A stretch of DNA of 64,000 nucleotides from Dromiciops gliroides (GCF_019393635.1 NC_057861.1:77135327-77199326), one strand, 5' to 3'; positions 1 through 11,322 are shown, counted from the stretch's first letter. The notes: generated by a model from the sequence alone, not told the origin. Translations and numbers: made by a program.

Positions 1-379
1 ATGAACTTTTTCTCTTCTTTTTCTTCTGGGGGGACCCAACTGGAACTGAGGGCCTTGACCTCTTGCTGGGCTTGAAAAGTGATTGCTGTGATGAACTGGA
101 GTCCTCTTGAGAAGGTAAAACCATCCCATTGCCAGAGTCCTCAGGGACCTCCTCCATGTTCTCAAGAGATGGAACAAATCATAATGGTGCCCCTAGGGGA
201 TCCTATGAGAGAAACCAGAAGGATCCATGTTATGAAAAGGGCATTTATTATGAACTCTGAGGATGAGCACAAAAAGCCTACAGTCCCCACTGTCAGACCC
301 AACTAAATCCATTTTTTGTAGGGGTGGGGTCAGTTATCACTAGACTGGTAAAATGTACATTCAGATGACTCCTCATTTT
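1..379. other. No recognised feature
   Basis: I see no gene or identifiable repeat here. A 75-codon open frame at 79-306 has no recognisable domain, splice context or promoter and is probably chance. Confidence 0.4.
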
Positions 380-1065
380 CCTGCAACCCACAAACATAAT
401 CTGCCTGCGTAACATCTCTCACAGCCACCACCCTAGTTCAGGCCCCAATTACTTCTCACACGGACTAGTGTAACAACCTACTAACTAGTAGTCTCAAATC
501 TCTTCTCACTCCAAACCATGTTCCATACAGCTGCCAAAGTGATTTTTCTAAAGCCCAGGTCTGACTGCATGATTCTTATATTGAGTTGCTTGCAATTACT
601 TGAAAGATAAAAACATAAATTCCTCTTGCCTCTTAAAGCCCTTCACAACCACACCCTAACCTACTTCTCCTGGCTCATTAGATCTTATTCCTTTTTGACA
701 CACTACATATGGTCTGGCCAAATGGTCCTCCTTGCTGTTGAGCTCACATGACGCTCTACACATCTCTAATGACTGGAGTGAACTTTCTCTTCCCCTTTGA
801 CTCTAGAATTCCTTACTTCCTTTAAGACTCAGCTCAAGTTCTACTTTCTCCATGAAGACTTTCCTAAGTCCACTGGCTGCCAGTGCCCTCTTCTAAAAAT
901 TACCCTGTGTTTATTTTGTATGTACTTGTATATGTATATGTTGTATAGAATAAAAGCTCTTGGAGAGACAAGATTGTTCCATTTGCGTCTGTGTAGCATC
1001 AGTGCCTAGCACAGTGCTGGCATAGAGCACACCCAATAAATGCTTATTGATTAACTGATGCTAGT
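380..1065 (+). repeat. L2 LINE, 3' part
   Basis: The stretch reads like the C-terminal coding part and 3' tail of L2. It has pyrimidine-rich text with 'agactcagctcaagttc', then the usual ending 'gtgcctagcacagtgctgg' and a final 'aataaatgcttattgatt'. Many substitutions indicate an old copy. It is non-coding today. Confidence 0.7.
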
Positions 1066-1192
1066 GATGCCATATCACATTACCAAAGATGACTTGTACA
1101 CAAGTGTCATAAAAACAACAACTGTAATGTGTAACATGAAAGAGGGGAATAATCTAAATGTTGCACTAGTATTGACAGAATAAATATTAAGA

Positions 1193-1342
1193 GGGGCGGC
1201 TAGGTAGCACAGTGAATAAAGCACTGGCCTTGGATTCAAGAGGACCTGAGTTCAAATCCAGCCTCAGCCATTTGATGCTGTGAGACCCTGGGCAAGTCAC
1301 TTAACCCTCATTGCCCAACCAAAAAAAACCACACAAACAAAC
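1193..1342 (+). repeat. WSINE1-type SINE, subfamily A
   Basis: The tRNA-like head and A-rich tail are present. It is flanked by a perfect 16-bp target-site duplication (agaataaatattaaga) at 1177-1192 and 1343-1358. Confidence 0.9.
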
Positions 1343-1383
1343 AGAATAAATATTAAGAGACCTAGAGGACCTGTTGGGTAGAC

Positions 1384-1520
1384 CAGAGGTGTCAAATTCC
1401 TGGCCCACCTGAACAAGATTAAAGTGTAACTAGGAAATGCTTAGCAAAATAAAAACCATGCAACGTTAATTTGTGGTTTTCTGAATCAATATGCATTTCT
1501 ATTTGAGTTTGACATCACTG
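1384..1520. mobile_element. Short hAT-like non-autonomous DNA transposon
   Basis: A 137-bp element has inverted ends: cagaggtgtcaaa on the left and tttgacatcactg on the right, with 11 of 13 bases pairing. This 'GTGTCAAA' type of end is typical of small mammalian hAT (Charlie-like) elements. The 8-bp target duplication is no longer clear, so it is old. Confidence 0.6.
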
Positions 1521-1837
1521 GAACAGATCATCTAAGGAAGATTTTTCAAAGTTCAAAGACATGACTCATTCAGGATGTAGAAGGCATGGTAAGAGTCTGA
1601 TCTGTACCAAAGGAAGGAAAACTTATGGATAAGACTAAGGTACTGGATTATAAACATACTGGGATGGGAAATCAGGGAATGCTAGGGACAGAATATATGC
1701 AGATTTTAGGAAAAAAACATTTGACAAAGGAAAGTCTGTCTTACTCTCCTTGTGAACAAGATAGAGATATGGGGCAAATGATTCTGCAACTGGTGGATTC
1801 TGAACTAGTTAAATGCTAGGACCCAAGGAACAGCCAT

Positions 1838-1973
1838 TCATGTATTCATGTCAAAATGAAGAGAGAGCTCTCCTGGAGGGATCCCATCTTTGACTCTGCT
1901 GTTTAACATTTTTGTCAGTGACTTTGTTAAAGGTGCAAGTGCTATGTAAATAGTCAGGGAAAAAAACCAACCT
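1838..1973 (+). repeat. L3/CR1 LINE reverse-transcriptase fragment
   Basis: The + strand reads around an 'LLFNIFVSDF' stretch, matching the conserved 'LLFNIFINDL' block of CR1/L3 reverse transcriptase. It is short and is interrupted on the right by the SINE at 1974. Confidence 0.6.
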
Positions 1974-2133
1974 GGGGCAGCTAGGTGGCGCAGTGGATAA
2001 AGCACTGGCCCTGGATTCAGGAGGACCTGAGTTCAAATCTGACCTTAGACACTTGACACTTACTAGCTGTGTGACCCTGGGCAAGTCACTTAACCCTTAT
2101 TGCCCTGCAAAGAAAAAACAACAACAACAACAA
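1974..2133 (+). repeat. WSINE1-type SINE, subfamily A
   Basis: Full-length head and body, ending in a CAA-repeat tail. It inserted into or beside the L3/CR1 fragment on its left. Confidence 0.9.
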
Positions 2134-2869
2134 TCTCTTTGGTTTTGGGACTCTCTGGGCTTCATAAAGTTTACTTATAAAAGGATGCTTCTTCTCTAAT
2201 ACATCCTCTAGTCCTACCCAATACCTCACTATCTTTCCTTTTCCTGGAAACTTCCATACCTTCTGCTGGAAACTTCAATGCCCCATGCTTGGGGGGGGGG
2301 GGGTTATAATCAGTACAGTCCCTAGCCTCACTCTGCCTATGACATCAGAGATGGGAAAACAATCAGAAATACCCAAGCAAGAACCAACTCCTTCTTATCA
2401 GGCCTCATGCCTATACTGTCAAGTTGCCCTGGTGTGGAGGAGACCAGATGCCACCTACCTCCCCCACAATGAGGAGTAATAGAGGAGAGTTGGCAGAGGA
2501 GGGTGTGCCAAGTCCAGGGGCAGCCTCTCTGAAGGACCAGCAGTGACCCTCCCCCCACTCCTCCCATGACCTAAAGACCATACACCTGAGGTTGGGAGAC
2601 CTTGTTGTATCCTTTCCCTGTTGCCCTATGTTCCCTTGCTGTCTCATTTCAGGCCTTAGGACTTCCCCTGTGTGAGTTAAAATGTGCCATAATTAAGACT
2701 TATTCCATTAAGTATTACTTGCCTCTTTGACTCTTTAATGGAAACTTCCCTAAGTCCCCAAAAGGTTGGGATGTAATGAGACATGTTTATAAGATATGTG
2801 ATTCTACACGGTTTGAAGGGATAATTTTTTAATACATTCAACAATAAGATCCAAAAAGGTCTAATGGGT
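2134..2869. other. No recognised gene
   Basis: This is unique-looking sequence with a 12-base G run near 2291 and a purine/pyrimidine-skewed segment at 2440-2600. Open frames on both strands lack any recognisable domain. Confidence 0.4.
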
Positions 2870-3420
2870 TGACTCATACCAGATGAAATTTAATGGGGAT
2901 AAATGCAGTCTGACGTGTATTGAAAAGAAGAACTGCACGAGTACATCTGGGATGGATAGATGGGTGAACAGCCAGCCAGCCATTCATATAAACAAGATCT
3001 GGGGGTTTCTGTGGATTCCAAATTCAATATGAGTCACTGTAAAACATGGTGGTCAAAAGACAATGTAATCTAACATTGAGAAGTACAGTATCCAGAACAA
3101 GAGAGGCGATATTACTGTTCGGTTTTCTGCCCCATTGTGGAGCACTAAGTTTAGTCCTAGGCACTACCTTTTTTATAAGGAAACTGATAAATTGAAGTAT
3201 GTTCAGGGATCAAGCAGTATAGGGGGAGTACTGGTGAATGTGCCATAAGATGGCTGGCCAAAAGTATCAGGGATATTTAGCCTGAAGAAACATGGGAGGA
3301 TTTGGTCTTGTATAATATCTGAAGGGCTAGCAGGTGAAAAGGGTGTACTTGTAGAGAGAGTGTGGGAAGAGAGGCACATTGCTAAATACATTTAGTGGAG
3401 CTGTTAAGTAGTCCACCATT
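2870..3420 (+). repeat. L3/CR1 LINE, 3' coding part and tail
   Basis: The text resembles the C-terminal half of an L3/CR1 second ORF and its 3' region ('atttagcctgaagaaac'). It is heavily diverged and non-coding now. Confidence 0.55.
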
Positions 3421-3556
3421 ATAATTTTGATCTGGAATTACAAAAGTAACTAAACCCTCCCTATCCTTTGACCCAGCAATCCCACTACCCTAAATCAGTC
3501 AAAAGATTTCTAGAAACAAAGGTTCAGTATATAGAGACATTCAAAGCAGCACTGTT

Positions 3557-3721
3557 GGGGGCAGCTAGATGGCGCAGTGGATAAAGCACTGGCCTTGGAT
3601 TCAAGAGGACTGAGTTCAAATCCAGCCTTAGACACTTGACACTAGCTGTGTGACCCTGGGCAAGTCACTTAACCCTCACTGCCCAGCCAAAAAACAACCA
3701 AAACAAAACAAACAAAAAACA
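3557..3721 (+). repeat. WSINE1-type SINE, subfamily A
   Basis: Target-site duplication agcagcactgtt on both sides (from about 3545 and 3724). It ends in a long CAAAA-rich tail. Confidence 0.9.
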
Positions 3722-4059
3722 AAAGCAGCACTGTTTGTAGGAGAAAAGAATGGGAAACCGGATTAAAAAAAAAACTGGTCTAAGAGTGTAATTTATGTTA
3801 TCCAACTCAACTGGGTGATCAAAACTCCAGGACAATCTATTTATTTCTAAGTGATTTACTATCCCGTTCCCCAAAGAAGCTGTTGCAAAAGTTTTCTTCT
3901 GTCCTCTGTGGGGGTAAGGGAGAGTGTCTTCAAACAAAGGCTGCATGACCGTTTGTCAGTTCTACAGTAGTGAAGATTCCTTTTGGGTATAAAGTAGATT
4001 CAATTGATACTACGGTCCCTTCTCTCCAATTTTATAATTCTGTGAATCCTCAGGTCTCC

Positions 4060-4390
4060 CACACTTCTTTCTCCCCCTACCCTCTCAATTAAGAAAGTGA
4101 GGATCTCTCTTTATCTCAAAATCCCTCAACATCATTCCCCACTCTCTCCTCCTTTCCTCCAGTTTGAGATAGAGGTGGCCTCCTCCCTCTTGCCAAGGCC
4201 AATCCCTTCTCATGTGCAGATTGGCTCCTTAATCATTCTCTCTCTCTCTAATCTTCAATCCTTCCCTATATACTGGTTCTTTCCTTGCTTTCTTCAAACA
4301 TGCCAAGTCTCCATCCTTAAAAAACAACAACAAAAACAACCCCTTCTCTAGACCCTACCATTTCCTAACTGTTGTCCTTCCTCAGTCAAT
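4060..4390 (+). repeat. L2 LINE coding fragment
   Basis: Pyrimidine-rich text matches the same L2 region seen at about 36.6-37.06 kb in this window. A SINE truncates it on the right. Confidence 0.5.
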
Positions 4391-4511
4391 GGGGCAGCAA
4401 TGGCACAGTGGATAAAGCACATCTTCATGAGTTCAAACCCAGCTTCGGACATTTACTAGCTGTGACCCTGGGCAAATCACTTAACCCTCACTGCCCACTG
4501 CCCCCCCCCAA
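4391..4511 (+). repeat. WSINE1-type SINE, shortened
   Basis: About 25 bp of the middle of the head are missing relative to neighbouring copies. It ends in a C-run and a short A tail. Confidence 0.85.
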
Positions 4512-4589
4512 AATGTTTGTTGACTATGGTCTCATATACTCCAAATTATTTGTAGGATCATGTTTTGTAGTGGAAAAGAACTGACAGTA

Positions 4590-5000
4590 AAATAGGCACC
4601 CACTGACAGAGGAATAATTAAACAATCTATAGTATGTGAATATATTACTGTGCTGAAAAAAACCCCAGTAAATATGATGAATACAGTGAAGTAAGAGGAA
4701 CTAGGAAAACAGACTACAATAATATAAATGGAAATAACAATACAACAACTAAAACTCAATGCTGTGAAGTTATAATGGCCAAATTTAGCCCAAAGAAGAA
4801 ATATGAGAAGGTAAAGGAGGTAAGGGGCTATGGGCATGGCATACTGTAAGTAATGTTCCACTTTCTTGATGTATTGGTTTAGTTTTGGTACAATTTTCTT
4901 TCCTCTTTTTAATTGTTATAAATGATGGCTCTAGGAGGAAGAGAAAAAATGGAATGAATACATTGGAAAATGTAGGTGATAGAAAAATGAAAAATATCAA
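4590..5000 (+). repeat. L1 LINE 3' end
   Basis: The segment parallels the marsupial L1 terminus: the remains of the 'LWYxxxMEYY' end of ORF2, then a 3' UTR with 'gaactaggaaaacag'. The copy is diverged. Confidence 0.5.
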
Positions 5001-5014
5001 TGAAAAATATTTTT

Positions 5015-5430
5015 TAAAAAATCAAGCTCTTCACAACCTGATTCCTTCCCACCTTTCCAACCTGATAACACTGTTCCTCTCCATTCACTTCACAGTTAAG
5101 CTATCCTGGCTTACTTACTACTTCCCTTATGTGCCATTCTGTCTCCTCCTCTGATGCCTAGCTGTCTCTCCTTCCTAGGGTGCATTCCTCCTCATCTCTT
5201 GTGTCTTGGGAGTCCTTGTTTCCCTTCAAGAGCAGCTGTAGTAACACCTTTTATATGAAGTCTTGAGGGATCAAACCTGTACCTCATATGATCTTTTATT
5301 TCTTTTGTACATATTCTGTATGCTTTATAAAGGCAAATGTTGTCTCCCCTGTTAAAATGTAAGCTTGTTAAGGGCAAGAATTGTTTCACTTCTCTTTGTA
5401 TTTCCAGTTCTTAGCATGGTACCTGGTTCT
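5015..5430 (+). repeat. L2 LINE 3' end
   Basis: Shows the L2 terminal pattern 'aatgtaagcttgttaaggg' followed by 'tcttagcatggtacctgg'. Its last bases appear displaced to about 5600-5630 by the antisense L2 piece that follows. Confidence 0.65.
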
Positions 5431-5605
5431 GGGATTTGGCAGGTGGGATCAGGAAACACTTCATGCAGAAAGCAGGGCTAGGGCTGGGTCGTGAAGGAAA
5501 GAGTCTGAGGTGAGGAGGGAATGCATACCAGCCATGGAAGATAACCACTGTAAGAGAGAGAATGTCATGCTCTGAGGGATGGCAGGTGGGTTATCGTGAG
5601 CTTAA
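5431..5605 (-). repeat. Antisense L2 fragment
   Basis: The text ('gaaggaaagagtctgagg', then 'gaatgcatacc') is the complement of the L2 coding region. It separates the two halves of the 3' end of the L2 copy on its left. Confidence 0.45.
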
Positions 5606-5689
5606 CAAATGCTTGTCAATTGAGTTATTCCTGGCAATTACACCTCTCTAAATGAAGCCCAAAACTGAATCTGGGTTTTTTGTTGTTGT

Positions 5690-6010
5690 TGTCAAATCAC
5701 ATTAATGACTCATATTGTACTTGCAGTCACACTAAAGCCCTCAAATCTTTTTTAAACAAACTGATGCCTAAACATATCCCATTCTGTACTTATGAAGTTG
5801 ATTTGTTTTTTGAAGTATAAGACTTTATATTTATCCTTATTGAATTTTATCTTCTTAGATTCAACTCAATGTTTTAGACTGTCGAGTTCTTTTTTGGCTC
5901 CTGACTGTCACCCAGTTATTCCTTCCAACTCAGTACCACCTGCAAATGAGATACCTAGGGCACTCCACAGATCTCCCCTCCACACTCCCAGTGTACAAAT
6001 TCTTAATACT
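5690..6010 (-). repeat. L3/CR1 LINE fragment, antisense
   Basis: The + strand shows the antisense CR1/L3 pattern ('cctgcaaatgagatacc'). It matches the equivalent region at about 51.95-52.2 kb. Confidence 0.5.
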
Positions 6011-6253
6011 TAAGAGCTACTCTTTGAATCTGCCCACCTAATTCCAAAGTGATTCTAACTCAATCATAAAACACCTATTAATGCCCACTATACAAAAGGC
6101 ACTGTACTTAGGTACCAGGAATATTAAAGGCAAAAACTAAACAGTCCCTTTACATCTTCCTGGGGATGAAGGGATGAGAAAGTATGTAAGGCAAATAAAT
6201 CAATGTAAAATAAATAAATCAATGTAAAATAAAATAAATAAAAAGTAAATACA

Positions 6254-6411
6254 GGGGCAGCTAGGTGGCACAGTGGATAGATCACTGGCCCTAGATTCAG
6301 GAGGACCTGAGTTCAAATCCAGCCTCAGACGCTTGACACACTTACAAGCTGTGTGACCCTAGGCAAGTCACTTAACCCTCATTGTCCCACAAAACAACAA
6401 CAACAACAAAA
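6254..6411 (+). repeat. WSINE1-type SINE, subfamily A with mixed diagnostic bases
   Basis: Full-length head and CAA-repeat tail. It carries 'gatagat' in the head, like subfamily B, but ends 'ccctcattgtccc', like A. Confidence 0.9.
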
Positions 6412-6700
6412 AGATTAGGGGAATCAGAAATAGCAGCCCATAGGAAGTGGCACTTCAGCTGAACCTTGAAGGAAACTAGGGATTCTAAGAGTCAAAGGTA
6501 AGGAAGTAGTGCCAAAAAAGAAGAGTTTGTATTTTATCCAAAGGCAATAGGGACCCACTGAAGTTTCTCAGGCAAAAGTGTGACTTCGTCAGACCTGCTC
6601 TTTAGGTATATTGATCTGTTTGAAGGAAAGACTGGAAGATACTAGAGAGAAGGTGACCAATTAGTTATTGTAACAGTCCAGGCAAGAGTTAATGAGATCC

Positions 6701-6857
6701 GGGGCAGCTAGGTGGCACAGTGGATAGAGCACTGGCCCTGGAGTCAGGAGGACCTGAGTTCAAATCCAGCCTCAGTCACTTGACTTACTAGCTGTGTGAC
6801 CCTAGGCAAGTCACTTAACCTCAATTGCCTCACCCCCCCCCATCCCACCCCACCAAA
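6701..6857 (+). repeat. WSINE1-type SINE, subfamily B-like
   Basis: Target duplication gagttaatgagatcc / aagttgatgagatcc flanks it inside the antisense L2. The tail region is C-rich. Confidence 0.9.
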
Positions 6858-7282
6858 AAGTTGATGAGATCCTCAATAGGTTCAGAAGGGAGAAGGGAAA
6901 AGTGAAGTAAGAAATATTGTGGTGACTGAATCATTAAGGTTTAGCAACCAAGTGGATTCGATGGTGAGGAAGAAGGAAGAGCTGAAGATTAAAAAAAAAG
7001 TTTCCTTTTGGAGATGATGCCTCCTGCTGGACATCTGGCTGGACGTTTCCTGCATAGCAAGTGATATAGGATTGGATATGTAGACGTTGGCAGTTATCTT
7101 CGTAGAGATAATAATTGAATCCATGGGACTTGTTAAGATCACCTAGAGAAAGAAAGACTGTAGAAGAAAAAGCTTTGGAGTACAACCACACATGGTGGTT
7201 GGCAAAGAACTCTTCCAGTGGATAGTACCCTCCCAGTGACTTTGTCTATATACAGTATATCTCAAAAGTTCTAGTGCAGTTT

Positions 7283-7452
7283 GTGGGGTTTTTTGTTTTG
7301 TTTTGTTTAGTTTGCGGGGCAATGAGGGTTAAGTGACTTGCCCAGGGTCACACAGCTAGTAGGTGTCAAGTGTCTGAGGCCGGATTTGAACTCGGGTCCT
7401 CCTGAAAATCCAGGGCTGGTGCTTTTATCCACTGTGCCTCCTATCTGTCCCC
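7283..7452 (-). repeat. WSINE1-type SINE, antisense, subfamily A
   Basis: Target duplication ctagtgcagttt lies at about 7271-7282 and again from 7453. This is the last recognisable repeat before the SLC52A2 locus. Confidence 0.9.
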
Positions 7453-8047
7453 CTAGTGCAGTTTTAAAGGTTAAAACTACAGTAAGATTTTTGGGACATC
7501 CTGAATTTGCATGTGCTTATTGGTGTACAGTGTCGTGTTTCACCATGGCTGAAGCTAAGCTTCTTAGGAGCAAGGACCCTCTTTGTTTTTTTCTTGTGTT
7601 CCCAGCGCCTAGTGGCACTGGCCGAAGGAATGAAGGAAATCGAGAGGTCAGACAGGTAGGAAGAGCTACCTGGGGGGGGAAGGGCGGCGGGACCGAAGCC
7701 CTAGCGACCCGGAGGATGGGACTCTGTAGGGGGGAAGGGCCGTCTTGGGGAAGGAGGGGACCCTAACGGAAGGAGAAGGCCCTAGTGATAAGGCAGAGCT
7801 CTCTTGGGGAAGGAGGGGGCCCTGGCGATGGGGAGGGGCTCTTGGGGGAGGGGCCCTGCGAGGAGGAAGCGCTAAGTGAATGAGAGAAGTGGGCCAGCAC
7901 ACAGGGGCTTCTAAAACTTCCCTCAGGGATCTCTGGGAGCTCCTAGAAGAGGTGAACGGGCGGGGGAGAGTCGGATCTCTCACCTGACTTGGGCCTGGGT
8001 CTCTCCCTCACCCTCCTTTTGGACTTTCGGTCTTCCGCGCGTTCAGC

Positions 8048-8145
8048 CGCCACTTCCGGGCACGTGCTGGTTGGGCGGGACTTCCGGCGCGGGAGTGGCA
8101 GGCCGGACCCGGCGAGGGGGGCGGGGGGAATAACAGGGGGCGGGG
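8048..8145 (+). promoter_or_regulatory. Probable SLC52A2 core promoter
   Basis: Two ETS/GABP-type sites (acttccgg at 8052 and again at 8080) flank an E-box (cacgtg, 8061-8066) and a GC-box (gggcgg, 8073-8078). More GC-boxes follow near 8118 and 8136. There is no TATA box. This is the usual layout of a housekeeping CpG promoter. The transcription start is inferred to be at about 8090-8130 and cannot be fixed from sequence alone. Confidence 0.6.
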
Positions 8146-8176
8146 CCCCAGGGAGCCGGCGCTGGGGTCGCGGCAC
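8110..8176 (+). other. Non-coding first exon of SLC52A2 (3' edge)
   Basis: A strong splice donor (cggcac|gtgagt) ends the CpG-island transcript at 8176. The best matching acceptor is the one before 9421 (cccttcag|gccagc), ten bases upstream of the start codon. Human SLC52A2 also has an untranslated first exon. The 5' edge is a guess. Confidence 0.55.
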
Positions 8177-9430
8177 GTGAGTCCCCTCCCTTCCCTGCCA
8201 TCTGCTCTCCGGCCCCCTCTCTCCCTTCCTCCCCGCCTCTCCCCGCCTCTCCCGTACCCTCTCCTTAGCCCCTGCCCGTCCTGTTGGCTCCGAGCTGCGT
8301 GGGGCCGGCCGGCTCGCCGGGCTCCGCTTCCCTCTCTTCTCTTGCACGGAGTAGGGACACCTGCTGCATGCTCCCGGTTCTGCCTGGGGGTCGCGGAGCC
8401 CTGGGGTCCTGGTGGGAAGGTGAGCCTTGGGCTCCCAGCTCCTGACTCTGGACGCTTCGGGTCTGGCCCGCAAGAGGAGGAGTGTCTTCCACGTGCCTTG
8501 CCTCAGTTTCTCTCTCTGTGATGGGGGTTGGGGGGCATCTCCCGGCGGTGCCAGGCGCCGCTGCTGTTCGGAAAATGCCTAATCCCAGAACGGGACTGGA
8601 AAATTGCCTTTATCCTCGATTTGTGCTCCTTTCTACCGGTGTTCTCCTGCTTAAAACCCTCGTTCCTTCCTCCCCACCCCCCTTCCCCACCGCACCCCCG
8701 GACCCTTACTCCCATTCCTGTTACCCCCCCGAATCCCTTACTCCTTTTCTGCATGGCTTTTCTGAGCTCTTATGGGGGACCTGGTGCCCCTTCAGAGACG
8801 TCCCGGAACCCCAACCCCTGCAGACTCATGCCCTCTCTTTTCACCACCCCCACCGAGACCTGGCTTCAATCCTCCCTCTGATTCCCCCCCCCCCCCATAG
8901 CTTTCCTTGCTGTCAGAGTCCTAGATCCTCATCCTTCCTCCAAGTACCAGGGAAGTCCTTGGCCTTGGGCCAACTGAGCCTGGAGCTTTCCTTCTCCTCC
9001 TCTTCCTTTTCCTCCCTTAGTGGAATTGAACCTTGGGTCCTGCCTTCAAGGCCCTGAACTACTCAGGTTGACCTCTCCCCTATCCGGAGCCCTAGGGCTC
9101 CAGGAGCCAGCCAAACCTAGCCCTAGCCCAGGTGACCCCTGAAGCCTCAGGACCTTCAGGTATTGGGGGTGGCGATTGGGAGGGAGTGGTACAGAGGGAA
9201 TCCAGGAAGTTAGGTGGGTACAAGCTGTGGATTTTAGGCAGGCCCATACATATTTCCCCTCACCTAGCTGTAGTACAAGTCTATTCACCTGTCTGGGACT
9301 CTTCCAAATCTGGGGTTCTAGTATCTTTGTGCTTCCTTATTTCCCTGTTGATCACAAGGTTCCAGAAAAAGTCTCTATCTCTTAGCTCCCATATCACTGT
9401 GACACTTCTTTTCCCTTCAGGCCAGCTGGG

Positions 9431-11252
9431 ATGGCGGCCCCCGACAGTAGGACGGTGTTCATGCACATCCTAGTGGCCCTCTTTGCCATGGGTTCCTGGA
9501 TTGCGATCAATGGGATCTGGGTACAGTTGCCGGTGCTGGTGAAGGACCTGCCTGAGGGTGAGTGATGAGGTGGAAAGGGCCTGGGGCTAAGGTTTAAGAT
9601 GGCAGGCGGGAGGTGGCAATAAAGACTGGGCCTTGGGCCAGAGATGATAACGGTAGTGAAGGATCAGGACTGGGAGAGTTGACCCTCTGTCCTACCTCCT
9701 CTCCTTTGCAGGTTGGAACCTTCCCTCTTACCTGTCTGTGCTGGTAGCCTTTGGAAACCTGGGACCACTGGCTGTAACACTGTGGGGCCGCCTGTCAAAG
9801 GGTGAACTGGGCCCAATCCGGGCAGTGCAGGCTCTGGGTGTGGTGGGCATGGCACTGCTGGCTCCTCTGTGGTCCCATGTGGCACCCATAGCCGGGCAGC
9901 CCCATGCTGTGGCCTTCCTAGCATTAGCCTTTGCACTTGCCCTGAGCTGTTGCACTTCCAATGTCACTTTCCTTCCCTTCATGTCCCGTCTGCCCCCAGC
10001 CTATGTACGATCATTTTTTTTGGGTCAGGGTCTTAGTGCCCTGCTGCCCTGTGGGCTAGCTCTGGCCCAAGGTGTGGGTCACCTAGAGTGCCGACCAGCC
10101 TCCTCTCCCAGCTCTAGGGTCTCTCCCTTGGCATCCTCCCCAGGTCCTCCCTCCCTTGGCATATCCCCATCAGGCCCCATGGTGCCCATCTACTTTAAGG
10201 AACACTTTTCAGCCAGCACATTCTTCTGGGTGATAACCAGCCTGCTTGCCATCTCAGCAGCAGCCTTTCAGGGACTGCTGCTCATGCTGCCACCAGTGCC
10301 CACCACAGTTCCCACTAGGAATGAAGAGCAGGGGCAGGGAGCCACCCCCGAGGAAGAGGTGTCACCACTTCGGGAACCAGGAGAGGAGGTTGGGACACCT
10401 GAGCCAGAGTCAGAGGAAAGAGCCCGGGATCCACTGAAGCTGTGTTCAGTCAGAGGGGCCTGCCTGCTGGGGCTGCTGGGGGCCACGAATGCCCTGACCA
10501 ATGGAGTACTACCCTCCGTGCAGAGCTACTCCTGCTTGCCATATGGGCGCCGTGCCTACCACCTGGCTGTGGTGTTGGGCAGTGCCTCCAGTCCCCTCGC
10601 CTGTTTCCTAGCCATGGGCATCCTCTACAGGTGATAATGGATCCCAGAGAGGGACCCCAAGGTGGGGGAGCCCAGGGATGGGAAACTAAGTTGGGGGGGA
10701 ACAGGCAAAGACCTAGATGGGGACATAGCTCAAGGTGGGGGGAAAGGAAAATGGAAGTTGTCCCTGCTTCTCAGAGCCCTGATTGGCATCCTTTTCTTCC
10801 CTCAGATCACTGCGTGGTCTGGGTGTCCTTTCATTGCTGGGTACCCTTTTGGGGACCTATGTGATGGTGTTGGCAGCCCTGAGTCCTTGTCCCCCCCTAG
10901 TGGGCACTTCTGCAGGTGTAGTGCTTGTGGTAAGTGAAGGCTGGGGAAATTGATGTATGAACAGGGAACAGGGAAAGGGTATCTCTTCCTGGCTCGGCCC
11001 CTAGCCTCAATCCCCCTGCTTCCTCCTTCGCTCTTCCAGGTGCTCTCCTGGGTCCTGTGCCTGGGCACATTTTCCTATGTGAAGGTGGCAGTGAGTTCAC
11101 TCCTGCATGGCGGTGGCCGAAGCGCGCTGCTGGCAGCAGGTATTGCCATCCAGACAGGTTCTCTGATGGGGGCTCTTGCCATGTTCCCCCCCACAAGCAT
11201 CTACCAGGTCTTCAACCGAAGCCAGGACTGTGTGGACATGTGTAGCCCCTGA
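9431..11252 (+). CDS. SLC52A2: Riboflavin transporter SLC52A2 (RFVT2), four coding exons
   Basis: Multi-pass plasma-membrane carrier that takes riboflavin into cells. Coding exons are 9431-9557, 9712-10630, 10806-10929 and 11040-11252, all with GT/AG boundaries and keeping one frame: 1,383 bases, 460 residues plus TGA. By memory, human SLC52A2 has 445. Family landmarks include [16 protein letters not shown] near residues 22-37, SNVTFLPF near 125-132, [13 protein letters not shown] near 144-156, and [20 protein letters not shown] at 302-321. The C-terminus retains FPPTSIY. SLC52A2 is preferred to SLC52A3 because of the MAAP start, the HVAP and LHGGGR blocks and the ending. A Pro/Ser-rich loop (about 168-205) looks longer than in human, and an acidic Pro/Glu loop spans about 238-286. 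The start is the first ATG in its exon, in good context (gggATGg). I see no damage, so it looks functional. Primate SLC52A1 is a related duplicate, so the symbol means 'A2-like'. Confidence 0.95.
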
Positions 11253-11322
11253 CGATCCCTTCGGGGTGTTGTATGGCTTTTATTGGGAGTGCCCATCCCT
11301 TCTCTGCCCCCACCCTCCCAGG

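Larger units (their letters stand above)
6055..7165 (-). repeat. L2 LINE, antisense, split by two SINEs
   Basis: The antisense L2 3' end (about 6060-6200) is followed by the complement of the reverse-transcriptase region ('gtaacagtccaggcaagag' near 6669). WSINEs at 6254 and 6701 interrupt it. It is non-coding. Confidence 0.6.
7560..8480. promoter_or_regulatory. CpG island
   Basis: GC and CpG content rise sharply against the AT-rich surroundings, with many CG dinucleotides, densest at about 8030-8180. It covers the inferred SLC52A2 start and first exon. Its left shoulder (7660-7870) is a G-rich run of degenerate repeats. Long open frames on both strands here are low-complexity Arg/Pro/Ser products of the GC bias, not genes. 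Confidence 0.8.

Noticed and set aside
7943-8473. 176-codon minus-strand frame in the CpG island
   Set aside because: Arg/Pro/Ser-rich, overlaps the promoter and first exon, and has no domain. It is an effect of GC content, and it is not FBXL6.
9738-10634. Treating the long exon 2 frame as an intronless gene
   Set aside because: It continues in frame from exon 1 through GT/AG junctions and into exons 3 and 4. The true start is at 9431.
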